NCBI GenBank assembly: GCA_041395905.1
Contig: JAWKZP010000004.1
Coordinates: 248,001-312,000, forward strand
Direction of reading: 5' to 3'
Length of the DNA stretch: 64,000 bases
Source: UBA7803 sp041395905
GTDB lineage: Bacteria; Pseudomonadota; Gammaproteobacteria; Pseudomonadales; Azotimanducaceae
Both the position numbers and the translations under genes were made by a program. The notes beneath the pieces were generated by a model. The model was not told where the DNA came from and did no database searches. It was given only the letters and a program-made list of their open reading frames with translations. The first letter of the stretch is position 1. Every line of letters starts with the position of its first letter. Shown here piece after piece: positions 33,813 to 43,051 of the stretch.

Positions 33813-33902
33813 GACAGCTTCGGCGAGCGGTTCCCCGAGGCGCCGAGCGACCCGTTCTTCGACCGCTTCGTGGTCAGGCTGCGCTACCGTTTCGGGAGCT
33901 GA
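33813..33902 (+). pseudogene. Possible C-terminal scrap of an outer-membrane beta-barrel gene
   Basis: One frame reads DSFGERFPEAPSDPFF, then DRFVVRLRYRFGS, and stops at 33900-33902. The alternating pattern ending in RYRFGS looks like a last porin strand. It overlaps the end of the convergent cyclopropane synthase gene and has no start. Low support. Confidence 0.25.
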
Positions 33903-35151
33903 CGCCCGCAGCGGCGCGCAGGGGATTCCGGCAGGCGTTTGAGCCATCGCCATACAGATAGTCGCGCGTCACCGGAACACCGAGATTGTGCCTGGCGAGC
34001 TGCCATTGCAGCACCACCAGATCGCCCACTTCAAAGGCGGTCTGACTGCTGACCAGGTAAAACTCCCACATGCGGCAGAACGTTTCGCCGTGACTCGCCA
34101 CGAAGCGCTCGCGCTGGCGTTGAAAGCGGCGCTGCCATTCGCGCAGGGTCAGCGCATAGTGACGTCGGAGCACCTCGATGTCGGTGCTCACCAGGCGCGC
34201 CTTCTCGACCTGGGGCGCCATGTCCGAAAGCGAGGGGATGTAGCCACCGGGAAAGATGTGCCGCCGTATCCAGGGGCTCACCGGGGCCGGCGGCCCGGAG
34301 TTGGCGATGGTGTGCAGCACCGCCACGCCGTCCGCATTCAGCATCTGCGCGACCGCACGAAAGAACCGTCGATAGTTGCGACGCCCGACATGTTCGAACA
34401 TGCCGACGGAAACGATGCGGTCGTATACGCCGCCGTGCAGTCGGTAGTCTTCGAGGCGCAGCTCCACGCGGTCGCCGAGGCCGCGCATTGCGACGCTCTG
34501 CCGGGCGACGCGCAGCTGTTCCTCCGACAGGGTAAGCCCGGTGACGAAGACGTCGTGATGCTCCGCCAGGTGCTGCGCGAGGCTGCCCCAGCCGCAGCCG
34601 ATGTCGAGCACCCGCATGCCGGGACGCAGGCACAGCTTGCGCGCTATGTGCTCGCTTTTGGCATGCTGCGCGGCCTCGAGCGACATGTCCGGGTCGCGGA
34701 AGTACGCGCAGGAGTAGTGCATCTGCGCATCGAGGCAGGCGCGGAACAGATCTTCGTCGAGATTGTAGTGGTGCGATACGTTGCGCCTGCTGGCAGACAG
34801 TCCGTTCCACGATTGCAGCAGGATCCCCGGCAGGCGCGCACGACCGGGTTCCGCCAGCTGCCGTTCCAGGTTGCGCCGCAACACGCTCAGCAGATCGTGC
34901 AGCGTACCTTCGGCGACCTGCCAGTCACCCGCGAGGTAGGTCTCGCCGAGATTGACCTGGGGATTGCGCAGTATTCGATTGACCACCGAGGCAGACTGCA
35001 GGCGCATGCCTGCCACGGGCAGCCCGTTGCCGAAGCGATGCTGCTCGTCGCCGATGTGCAGGATCAGCGTGCCTTCGCGCACGAACCGTTCCAGTAAATC
35101 CAGGTTCACAGGCTCCCCCGTTACGGCGGACCAGTCCGGCTGGAGAATCAT
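33874..35151 (-). CDS. cfa: Cyclopropane-fatty-acid-phospholipid synthase family
   Basis: A 425-residue SAM-dependent methyltransferase. The SAM site is MRVLDIGCGWGSLAQHLAE, followed by VTGLTLSEEQLRVAR, YDRIVSVGMFEHVGRRNY and the FPGGYIPSL active-site region with the bicarbonate-binding neighbourhood. It adds a methylene group across double bonds of membrane lipid chains, usually in stationary phase or stress. The N-terminal domain (about 1-110, LILHIGDEQHRFG) is the usual lipid-binding part. ATG 35151 lies just after a GC-poor gap. Standalone gene. Confidence 0.92.
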   Translation of the reverse strand: MILQPDWSAVTGEPVNLDLLERFVREGTLILHIGDEQHRFGNGLPVAGMRLQSASVVNRILRNPQVNLGETYLAGDWQVAEGTLHDLLSVLRRNLERQLAEPGRARLPGILLQSWNGLSASRRNVSHHYNLDEDLFRACLDAQMHYSCAYFRDPDMSLEAAQHAKSEHIARKLCLRPGMRVLDIGCGWGSLAQHLAEHHDVFVTGLTLSEEQLRVARQSVAMRGLGDRVELRLEDYRLHGGVYDRIVSVGMFEHVGRRNYRRFFRAVAQMLNADGVAVLHTIANSGPPAPVSPWIRRHIFPGGYIPSLSDMAPQVEKARLVSTDIEVLRRHYALTLREWQRRFQRQRERFVASHGETFCRMWEFYLVSSQTAFEVGDLVVLQWQLARHNLGVPVTRDYLYGDGSNACRNPLRAAAGVSSRNGSAA

Positions 35152-35237
35152 AGATAGCGCGATGTGACGGGGAGTTCAAGGGCGCGCCGCGACAGCGGCG
35201 GGCAGCAGCCGTTCGAAACCTGAGCGGCACGAGGCAA

Positions 35238-35528
35238 TCACGCGGCCGCGCGCGCGGCCTCCGCGAATCCTGGCAGCTCCGCTATGGCGGCGGCCAGACG
35301 GCGATCGCGCGCGGTGACCGTGTTGCCGGCGTCATGAGTGCGCAAGCGGATCTCGAGGCGGTTGTAGACATTGCGCCACTCCGGGTGATGATCCTGCGCT
35401 TCCGCCAGCTCCGCCACCCGGGTCATGAACGCGAAGGCTTCGCGAAAGTCGCGGAACCGCAGCGAGATCATCAGGCTGTCGTCCTGTTCGCGCCACATCG
35501 AAACGCCGTCCGTGCGGGAAGTGTGCAT
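35238..35528 (-). CDS. Pterin-4a-carbinolamine dehydratase-like protein
   Basis: A 96-residue protein with the family signature: a DHHPEWRNVYNRLEIRLRTHDAG stretch containing the His-His-Pro active site, then VTARDRRLAAAIAEL. These enzymes dehydrate 4a-hydroxytetrahydropterin formed by aromatic amino acid hydroxylases. Some also act as transcription cofactors. ATG 35528 is eight bases from the stop of the upstream ABC permease, so it closes the long efflux operon. That is an unusual place, since no hydroxylase or pterin gene is near. An alternative start is the ATG at 35498. Confidence 0.87.
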   Translation of the reverse strand: MHTSRTDGVSMWREQDDSLMISLRFRDFREAFAFMTRVAELAEAQDHHPEWRNVYNRLEIRLRTHDAGNTVTARDRRLAAAIAELPGFAEAARAAA

Positions 35529-35535
35529 TAGTCTG

Positions 35536-36702
35536 TCACCGATCCCGCAGTGCCGCGGTGATCGGCAACCGCGCCGCACGCACGGCGGGGAACAGACCGC
35601 CCACCAGGCCCAGCACCAGTGCCCACATGAGCCCCGTCAGCAGCAGCCGCGGGGTAACCGCGAACGCGAACGCCACCTGCGAGAACGACGCGCTGTTGAG
35701 CGTCGACGCGGTGTAGCCATCGAACGCGAACCACACCAGAGCGCCGCCGAGCAACCCGCCGCACAGAGCCAGCAGCATGGACTCGAGGATCACCGACACC
35801 ACCACGGGCAGACCCGGAAAGCCCAGGGCCCGCAGGGTTGCGATCTCCACGGTGCGCGCACTCACGGCCGAGTACATGGTGTTGAGCGCCGCAAAGATGG
35901 CGCCCACAGCCATGATGACGGCAACGGTCACGCCAAAGGCATTGATCAGCTGTGCCCTGGCCGCAGACTGTCCCTGATAGAACTCGGCCTCGGTGGTGAG
36001 CGCAAGATCGAGCCGCGGGTCAGCCTGAATCTGATCATGCAATGGTCCGGCCAGCGCCGGATCGGCCAGCTTGACACGCATGCTGTTCATGGCGCCACCG
36101 CGGCGGAATGCGGCCTGGGCGACAGGAAGATCAGCCCAGACCTCGCCTTCATAGGCCGAGCCGCCGGCGCTGAAGTGCCCGACTACCGTCCACTGACTGT
36201 CGCCGCGAAAGGAAATCGTGTCGCCAATGTCCAGCCCTGCAAACTGCTGCGCGGCACGGACCCCGGCAATCAGCTCACCACGTCCGGTCTGAAAATCACG
36301 CCCCGCAACGATCTGCACTTCCGGCCGGATGTCGAACGATGCGGGCTGTACCCCCCGCACCACCAGATTGGCAGGCGTGCCGGTGGACTTCTTGGGCACG
36401 TCGGCAACCACGTACAGCTCGCCGGCCGCAATCTCGATGCCATCGAGTCTTGATACGATGTTCAACTCAGCAGGACCCAGTCCGCTCGACAGCTCGCCAT
36501 TGCTGCCGTCGCGCAGAATCAGCGCACGATCCTCACGCCCGGTGCTCGTGAGCGATTCGGTAAAGCCGCTGGCCATGGACAGCAGGCCGACCAGCACGCC
36601 GACGACGCCGGCGATACCGACCACGATTACCGACGACGAGCCCAGTCGCGACGGGATGTTGCGCAGGTTCATGAGGCTGATTTCGAGTATCTGGCGCAGC
36701 AT
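35536..36702 (-). CDS. ABC transporter permease, FtsX/MacB-like (second permease)
   Basis: A 388-residue protein with one N-terminal helix (about 22-45), a large periplasmic MacB-PCD-like domain (about 50-265) and three C-terminal helices forming the FtsX domain: VTVAVIMAVGAIFAALNTMY, then VSVILESMLLALCGGLLGG and a third near residue 350. The phrase TVEIATLRALGFPG is the classic coupling region. It would pair with the other permease and the LolD-type ATPase to move a substrate or apply force across the periplasm. It starts 12 bases after the first permease. The frame is intact. Confidence 0.9.
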   Translation of the reverse strand: MLRQILEISLMNLRNIPSRLGSSSVIVVGIAGVVGVLVGLLSMASGFTESLTSTGREDRALILRDGSNGELSSGLGPAELNIVSRLDGIEIAAGELYVVADVPKKSTGTPANLVVRGVQPASFDIRPEVQIVAGRDFQTGRGELIAGVRAAQQFAGLDIGDTISFRGDSQWTVVGHFSAGGSAYEGEVWADLPVAQAAFRRGGAMNSMRVKLADPALAGPLHDQIQADPRLDLALTTEAEFYQGQSAARAQLINAFGVTVAVIMAVGAIFAALNTMYSAVSARTVEIATLRALGFPGLPVVVSVILESMLLALCGGLLGGALVWFAFDGYTASTLNSASFSQVAFAFAVTPRLLLTGLMWALVLGLVGGLFPAVRAARLPITAALRDR

Positions 36703-36714
36703 GGCCGGAGTCCC

Positions 36715-37874
36715 TCAGGCGGTCCGCAGGGCGTCGACGATGGTCAGGCGCCGTGCGGTAAGCGCCGGTACCGCTCCGATCACGAAGCCGATCCCGAGCG
36801 CCAACAGCAGCCCTGCCGAAATGACGCCCGCACTGATCTCGAAGCTGCCGAGCAGCCCCCCGAGGGCGCTGTCGATTCCGGGTTCCAGCAGCAGCGCCAG
36901 GCCGATACCGGCGCCGCCACCGGCCAGGCACAACAGCACGGCCTCCGCCAGCACCAGCAGCGACACTCTGGTATCGCTGAAACCGAGCGTCTTGAGCACG
37001 GCCAGCTCGGGCACACGCTCGCGCAGCGCCTGGGTCATGGTGTTGGCGGTGAGCAGGATGATGGTGAAGAACACCGCCGCCATGATGGTGGTTGTGATGA
37101 AGCCCATGTCGCCGAGTTGATTGGCGAACTGGCGCGAGAACTCGTCCTCGGTAGCCGTGCGCGTGGGATCCAGCGAGTTTTCGAACAGAGCGTCGATGCT
37201 CCGGGCGATCTCCTCGGCGCGATCCGGATCCGCCAGCCGCACCGTCCACCAGCCCACCTGGTTCTTGCCGAAGTCGGCCACCGCTTCGGTGAAGTAGTCG
37301 TACTGAAACAGGAACAGCGGCGCGTCAGGCTCGCCTTCGGCCGGCGCGAAGCTCCCCAGGTAGGTGAACTCCCAGAGCCGCGTGCCATCCTGCTTGGGCC
37401 AGATGTCGGCCTGTATGGGAATGATGTCGCCCGCTTTCCAGCCGTAGCGCTCCGCGAGAGTTCGCCCCGCAACCGCGCCCGTGCGCGTGCGCGCGAATGC
37501 CTCGAGCACATCCGGATCGATCTTCAGCTCGGGAAACATGGCGAAGTAGGACAGCGGCTCTACCGGGTACTTCGGAAAGAAGTTCGCCGGATCCTGATAG
37601 ATGCCGCCGAACCAGTTGGAACTGGTCACAGCGACGACCCCGTCGACGCCGAGAATCTGCTCGCGCTGACTCACCGGCAGGCTGTCGATGTGGAGTACTT
37701 GGGCGACGTGATGAGCCGGTCGTTGCCCACCAGCGTCACGCCGCCCGTGAAAGCCTCGGCCACTGCGCGCAGCAGGGCGAACAGCAGAAATGCCAACCGT
37801 CACGGACAGCAGCGTGGGCGATCGTCCGTCCGGCGCCGGAACAGGTTCGCCCACACCAGACCGAACAGGGTCAC
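36715..37874 (-). pseudogene. ABC permease, FtsX/MacB-like, N-terminus frameshifted
   Basis: The body (from about 37,700 down to 36,715) is a normal FtsX/MacB permease: a periplasmic domain with LGVDGVVAVTSSNWFGG and C-terminal helices with PELAVLKTLGFSD. The natural start is GTG 37874, which overlaps the ATPase stop (GTGA) and begins VTLFGLVWANLFRRRT. To connect the two, the frame must change near 37,805, 37,790 and 37,705; the helix FLLFALLRAVAEAF is in another frame than its neighbours. Either the gene is broken or the local sequence carries indel errors. If errors, the gene is a complete permease of about 386 residues. Confidence 0.8.
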
Positions 37875-38584
37875 GACGGCACCTGCTGCCCGCCGGCACC
37901 GGTGTCCGCTTCCGTCACCAGGGTGCCCTTGTCCATGTGCAGCGTATGCCGCGCGTGGTCTGCGGCCTTGGGGTCGTGGGTGACCATGATGATGGTCTTG
38001 CCGTGATCCCGATTGAGCACGCCGAGCAGGTCGAGAATCTCGTCCGGCCGTCCGACGGTCGAGATCTCCCGTGGGCTCATCGCACACGAGCAGGCGCGGG
38101 TCGGCGACCAGCGCGCGCGCGATGGCGACGCGCTGCTGCTGCCCGCCCGACAGCTCGCCGGGCTTGTGCCCGCCCCGGTCGCCAAGGCCGACGATCTCCA
38201 GTGCGGTGGCGGCATTGCGCTGGCGCTGCTTACGCGAGAGATTGGTCGAAGCAGCGGCAGCTCGACGCCGAGCTGCGCGCTCAGCACCGGCAGCAGGTTG
38301 TAGAACTGAAAGATGAATCCGACGTTGTGCGAGCGCCAGCGCGCAAGCTCCCGGCCCGAGAGCGTCTGAAGCGCGACGCCCGCCACCTCTACCGTGCCTG
38401 CAGAGGGCGTGTCGAGCCCGCCGATCAGATTGAGCAGCGTGGTCTTGCCCGAGCCCGACGGCCCCATGAGCGCGAGGAAGTCACCCTCCTCGATGGCGAG
38501 ATTGATGCCGTTCAGCACCTCCACCACCTGCCTGCCGCGCTGATAGCGCTTTTCGACATCGATGCACCGGACGATCTCTGTCAT
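37871..38584 (-). pseudogene. LolD/MacB-type ABC ATPase with two compensating frameshifts
   Basis: From ATG 38584 (MTEIVRCIDVEKRYQRG) the frame reads a correct Walker A (LMGPSGSGKTTLLNLIGGLD) and Q-loop (FIFQFYNLLP). Between about 38,262 and 38,052 the conserved sequence is in another frame: the LSGGQ signature at 38,141-38,155 and Walker B LLVCDEPTGDLD near 38,085 are readable only there. The original frame then resumes with DEILDLLGVLNRDHGKTIIMVTHDP (H-loop). One deletion and one compensating change explain this. As written, the product would lack the signature and Walker B and could not hydrolyse ATP. Sequencing error is the main alternative. Confidence 0.82.
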
Positions 38585-38630
38585 GTTTCGGCTCTCCTTC
38601 GCAGCAACGTCCGCCGAGTGGAACGTCACG

Positions 38631-39875
38631 TCATTGTGCCTGCACGACGGCCCCGGCGCCCAGCGCAGCGACCAGCTCCTCCGTCAGCGCAGCCACGACC
38701 CGGTCGCCATCGGACAGCCCGCCGAGCAGGCGTGTTCTGGCGCCCTCCTGGCCAGCAACGATCACCGACTGGCGCCGCGCCCGGTCGCCTTCGACGACGA
38801 ACACGAAGCGATCCGAACCGGAGCCCGCCACGGCCGCCGAGGGCACCAGCACGCCCAGCGCCGCCGAATCCTGCGCCTCGGATTGCTGCGAAGACTCCAG
38901 GAACGCCACCCGCACGCCCATGTCCGGCAGCACGCGCCCGTCCCGCTCGAGCAGGCCGATGCGCACGCGCACCGTTGCCTTGTTGCGATCCGCCGCCGGA
39001 ATGATCGCGATCACTGCCGCCGGAAACTGATGATCCGGGTAGGCATTGAGCGTGACCGCGACCGGCTGGTCGACATCGACCCGGTTGATGTAGGACTCGT
39101 TGACGTCCACTTCCACTTCGAGGGACGCCATGTCCACGATGGTGCAGATCCCGGTGCGGGTGTAGCCGCCGCCCGCGGACACCGGCGAGATCATCTCGCC
39201 CGGTTGCGCCGCCTTGGCGACGACGATGCCGGCAAAGGGCGCACGGATCTGCATGTCGTCGACGACCTGGCGCTGCACGGCGGCATTGCGCTCCGCCACC
39301 ACGATCTCGTCACGGGTACGCTGGCGCCGCGCAACGAGTGCTTCCACGGACAGCTGATCGCGGTCGAGCTCGGCCTGACTGGCCAGGTTGCGCTGCGCGA
39401 GCCCCTGAGTGCGATCCAGGTCCAGCTGTGCCTGGCGGATCTGCACGTCGAGCTCGTCGAGGCCGGCGCGCGCCGCGGCCACCTGGGATTCCGCCAGCTG
39501 CAGCTGCGCCGCCGGGATGCTGTCATCGAGTCGGGCCAGCAGCTGCCCGTCGGCCACCGCGTCGCCCTCCTCGATGAAAACCTCCACGACCTTGCCGGTG
39601 ACCTTGGAGCTCACGGTGGCCTGTCGGCGGGCCACGACGTAGCCGGTGGCATCGAGGACGCTGGTGCCGCGCTCGGTGGGCTGGACCGTCCGCGCCATCG
39701 CGGTAGCCACCGCAATCGGCTGGTCGCGGTCGCCGAAGCTGAACAGCGACACGCCCAATGCGGCGCCTGCGATTACGGCAAACAGCAGGAGCCATTTCAG
39801 CGGCCGCCCCCTGTGCTCGGGCGGCGCATCCCGGTCGAGCTTCAGTTGCGCCAGCAGCGCGTGCTTGTCGGACAC
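38631..39875 (-). CDS. Periplasmic adaptor (HlyD/MacA-like) of the ABC part
   Basis: A 414-residue protein: a single N-terminal membrane helix (about 28-47), a lipoyl half-motif (ATVSSKVTGKVVEVFIEEGDAV), a coiled-coil hairpin (about 115-190, rich in Gln, Ala and Arg), the second lipoyl half (MQIRAPFAGIVVAKAAQPG) and beta-barrel domains. It bridges an inner-membrane pump to an outer-membrane channel. GTG 39875 has GGGGGAACG in front. It lies between the RND gene (35 bases upstream) and the ABC ATPase (46 bases downstream) and by its MacA-like form belongs to the latter. Confidence 0.9.
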   Translation of the reverse strand: MSDKHALLAQLKLDRDAPPEHRGRPLKWLLLFAVIAGAALGVSLFSFGDRDQPIAVATAMARTVQPTERGTSVLDATGYVVARRQATVSSKVTGKVVEVFIEEGDAVADGQLLARLDDSIPAAQLQLAESQVAAARAGLDELDVQIRQAQLDLDRTQGLAQRNLASQAELDRDQLSVEALVARRQRTRDEIVVAERNAAVQRQVVDDMQIRAPFAGIVVAKAAQPGEMISPVSAGGGYTRTGICTIVDMASLEVEVDVNESYINRVDVDQPVAVTLNAYPDHQFPAAVIAIIPAADRNKATVRVRIGLLERDGRVLPDMGVRVAFLESSQQSEAQDSAALGVLVPSAAVAGSGSDRFVFVVEGDRARRQSVIVAGQEGARTRLLGGLSDGDRVVAALTEELVAALGAGAVVQAQ

Positions 39876-39910
39876 GGTCGTTCCCCCTGGATCGAGCTCA
39901 CGATATCGGG

Positions 39911-42900
39911 TCAATCCGGGGCGGGCAACTGCGTGTCCCCAGGCGCGCATGTGCCTTCGGCCGCTGCACGCCGACGGGTACGCAGCAGGAAATAGGCGGC
40001 CGGTACCACCACCAGGGTCAGCACCAGCGTGCTGATCATGCCGCCCACCATGGGCGCCGCGATGCGCTGCATGACTTCCGAGCCGGTTGCGTCGTTGAGC
40101 ATGACCGGCATCAGTCCTAGGAACACCGTGCTGGCAGTCATCAGTATCGGCCGCACGCGGCGGCTCGCCCCATCGAGCACGGCAGCCCGGAGATCCGCCG
40201 GAGCGGTGCGGCCGGCGCAGGCCTGATTCAGATACGCAACCATGAGCACGCCAAGTTCCGCGGCAAGCCCCGCCAGCGCGATGAATCCGACCCAGACCGC
40301 CACCGACAGGTCGAAATCCAGCAGCCAGACCAGCCAGAACCCGCCCACCAGCCCAAACGGCAGCGTCGTCAGAATCAGCAGCACCTGATCGAGTGCACGG
40401 AAATTGAGAAACAGCAGCACGACGATCAGCGCCAGCGTGAGCGGCACCACCAGCGTCAGGCGTTCGGCCACCCGCTGCAGGTACTCGTACTGTCCCGCCC
40501 AGGCAAGTGAGTATCCGGGCGGCAGATCGACGGACTTCGCGACCAGCGCTCTGGCCTCGGCCACGTAGGAGCCGATGTCGCGACCGATGATGTCGACGAA
40601 CACCCAGCCGTTCAGCCGGGCGTTCTCGCTCTTGATCGCCGGCGGACCGCTCTCGACGTAGATGCGCGCGACGTCTGACAACGTGATGCGCTGATTGTCT
40701 GCGGTGATGAGCGGCAGCGCGCCGAGGCGCTCCGGCGAGTCACGATACTTCTGGGGATAACGCAGATTGACGGGATAGCGCTCGCGGCCTTCCACGGTCT
40801 CGGTGATGTTCATGCCGCCGATGGCCGTGCGCACCACGTCCTGCACGTCAGCGACGTTCAGACCGAAACGCGCCGCGCGCTCCCTGTCGATGTCCACCTT
40901 GATGTAACGCCCGCCCGCCACGCGTTCCGCATAGACCGAGGCGGTGCCGCTCACCCCCGGCAGCAGCTCTTCGAGCTGCCTGCCGATCCGCTCGATCTCA
41001 CCGAGTGCGGAGCCCGCGATCTTGATTCCGACCGGCGTCTTGATCCCGGTGGCGAGCATGTCGATGCGCGCACGGATCGGCATCACCCAGGCGTTGCTGA
41101 CACCCGGGAACGAGACCAGAGCGTTGAGCTCGGCACGCAACGACTCCGGCGTCACGCCGGAACGCCACTCGGCACGCGGTCTGAGCTGCACTACCGTCTC
41201 GATCATCGTCAGCGGCGCCGGATCGGTGGCGGTCTCCGCACGCCCGACCTTGCCGAACACGGTTTTTACCTCCGGCACCGTGCGGATGAGCCGGTCAGTC
41301 TGCTGCAGCAGCTCACGCGCCTTGCCGATGGAGATGCCCGGATAGGTCGTGGGCATGTACATCAGGTCACCCTCGTCGAGCGGCGGCATGAACTCGCTAC
41401 CGAGACGCGTCAGCGGCCAGAATCCCAGCAGCACCACGACCAGCGCGCCGAAGACCGTGGTTGCCGGCCGACGCAACACCGCCAGCAGCAGCGGCGCATA
41501 CAACCGGGTGAGCAACGCATTGAAGGGATTGTCTGCCGCCGCGCGCACGCGCCCGCGCACGAAGTAACCGACCAGCACCGGCACCAGCGTCACCGCCAGC
41601 ACCGCCGCTGCTGCCATCGCATAGGTCTTGGTGAACGCCAGCGGATGAAACAGCCTGCCTTCCTGAGCTTCGAGGGCAAACACCGGGACGAAGCTCACGG
41701 TGATGATCAGCAGCGAGAAAAACAGTGACGATCCCACCTCGCCAGCCGCGGCTACCACCGTAGGCCAGCGCCCGATGCGCTCGACGCTGCCCTGCTCGAT
41801 GTGCCGATGCATGTTCTCGATCATCACGATGGCGCCATCGACCATGGCGCCGATGGCGATGGCGATGCCGCCGAGCGACATGATGTTGGCATCCACGCGC
41901 TGAAGGCGCATCACGATGAAGGCCGCGAGGATTCCCACCGGTACCGACAGCACGGCAACCAGCGACGAGCGCAGGTGCAACAGAAACAGCGCGCAGATCA
42001 ACGCCACCACGGCAAACTCTTCTGCGAGGCTGCGATACAGGTTGCTCACTGCACGATCGATCAGAGACGATCGGTCATAGGTGGTCACCAGCTCCACGCC
42101 TTCGGGCAGACCGCCGCGCAGCAACTCCAGGCGGGATTTGACGGCCCGGATGACCTCACGCGCATTGGCGCCGAAGCGCATCACGATGATCCCGCCGACA
42201 GCTTCACCGTCGCCGTCGAGATCGACCACGCCGCGGCGCATCTGCGGACCTTCAACCACGTCCGCAACGTCGCCGAGCAGCAGCGGCTCGCCACGTACCC
42301 GCTTACCCAGCGGTACCTGCCGCAGATCCTCGACCTTGCCGAGATAACCGCTTGCCCGCACCATGTACTCGGCTTCGGCGATTTCCACCACCGATGCGCC
42401 GGCCTCGGCGTTCGCACGACGGATCGACTCGCGCACGTGCGCCAGAGGGAGGTCGTAAGCGCGCAGACGGTCCGGGTCGACGGTGACCTGGTACTGCTTG
42501 ACCATGCCGCCCGCGGTCGCGACCTCCGCGACTCCCGGCAGCGATTGCAGCTCGTACTTCAGATAGAAATCCTGAATGCTGCGCAGCTCCGCAATGTCGT
42601 GGCGTCCGCTTCTGTCCACCAGCGCATAGGAGTAAATCCAGCCGACGCCAGTCGCGTCCGGACCCAGCGAGGTGCGGGCATCCGGCGGCAGGCTGGCTGC
42701 ACCCTGACTCAGATACTCGAGTACCCGCGAGCGGGCCCAGTAAAGGTCCGTGCCGTCTTCGAAGATCACGTACACGTAGGAATCGCCGAAGAACGAGTAT
42801 CCGCGCACCGTTACCGCCCGCGGTACGGCGAGCATGGCGGTCGTAAGCGGATAGGTCACCTGATCTTCGACCACCTGCGGTGCCTGGCCCGGATAGCTGG

Positions 42901-43051
42901 TCTTGACGATAACCTGCACGTCCGAGAGATCCGGGATGGCATCGATCGGCATCTCCCTTACGGCGTAAACGCCCCAGCCCACGATGAGCGCCGTAAACAT
43001 GAGCACCAGCACGCGATGCTCCACGGCAGAGCGGATCAGCCACTCAATCAT
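39911..43051 (-). CDS. cusA: Heavy-metal RND efflux pump, CusA-like
   Basis: A 1,046-residue inner-membrane pump, the same length as E. coli CusA (1,047). Twelve helices and two large periplasmic loops are evident. The three methionines that bind Cu(I)/Ag(I) in CusA have counterparts here in DLMYMPTTYPGIS, PLTMIETVVQL and RIDMLATGIKTP, so the substrate is most likely monovalent copper or silver. The proton-relay helix region (IAIAIGAMVDGAIVMIENMHRH) is intact. The ATG at 43051 overlaps the adaptor stop by eight bases. Earlier ATG codons upstream are inside the adaptor gene. Confidence 0.93.
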   Translation of the reverse strand: MIEWLIRSAVEHRVLVLMFTALIVGWGVYAVREMPIDAIPDLSDVQVIVKTSYPGQAPQVVEDQVTYPLTTAMLAVPRAVTVRGYSFFGDSYVYVIFEDGTDLYWARSRVLEYLSQGAASLPPDARTSLGPDATGVGWIYSYALVDRSGRHDIAELRSIQDFYLKYELQSLPGVAEVATAGGMVKQYQVTVDPDRLRAYDLPLAHVRESIRRANAEAGASVVEIAEAEYMVRASGYLGKVEDLRQVPLGKRVRGEPLLLGDVADVVEGPQMRRGVVDLDGDGEAVGGIIVMRFGANAREVIRAVKSRLELLRGGLPEGVELVTTYDRSSLIDRAVSNLYRSLAEEFAVVALICALFLLHLRSSLVAVLSVPVGILAAFIVMRLQRVDANIMSLGGIAIAIGAMVDGAIVMIENMHRHIEQGSVERIGRWPTVVAAAGEVGSSLFFSLLIITVSFVPVFALEAQEGRLFHPLAFTKTYAMAAAAVLAVTLVPVLVGYFVRGRVRAAADNPFNALLTRLYAPLLLAVLRRPATTVFGALVVVLLGFWPLTRLGSEFMPPLDEGDLMYMPTTYPGISIGKARELLQQTDRLIRTVPEVKTVFGKVGRAETATDPAPLTMIETVVQLRPRAEWRSGVTPESLRAELNALVSFPGVSNAWVMPIRARIDMLATGIKTPVGIKIAGSALGEIERIGRQLEELLPGVSGTASVYAERVAGGRYIKVDIDRERAARFGLNVADVQDVVRTAIGGMNITETVEGRERYPVNLRYPQKYRDSPERLGALPLITADNQRITLSDVARIYVESGPPAIKSENARLNGWVFVDIIGRDIGSYVAEARALVAKSVDLPPGYSLAWAGQYEYLQRVAERLTLVVPLTLALIVVLLFLNFRALDQVLLILTTLPFGLVGGFWLVWLLDFDLSVAVWVGFIALAGLAAELGVLMVAYLNQACAGRTAPADLRAAVLDGASRRVRPILMTASTVFLGLMPVMLNDATGSEVMQRIAAPMVGGMISTLVLTLVVVPAAYFLLRTRRRAAAEGTCAPGDTQLPAPD

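Noticed and set aside
33813..33902. A complete porin-like gene before the cfa gene
   Set aside because: Only about 29 residues with a barrel-like end are readable and there is no start, so at most it is a scrap and is listed with low confidence.
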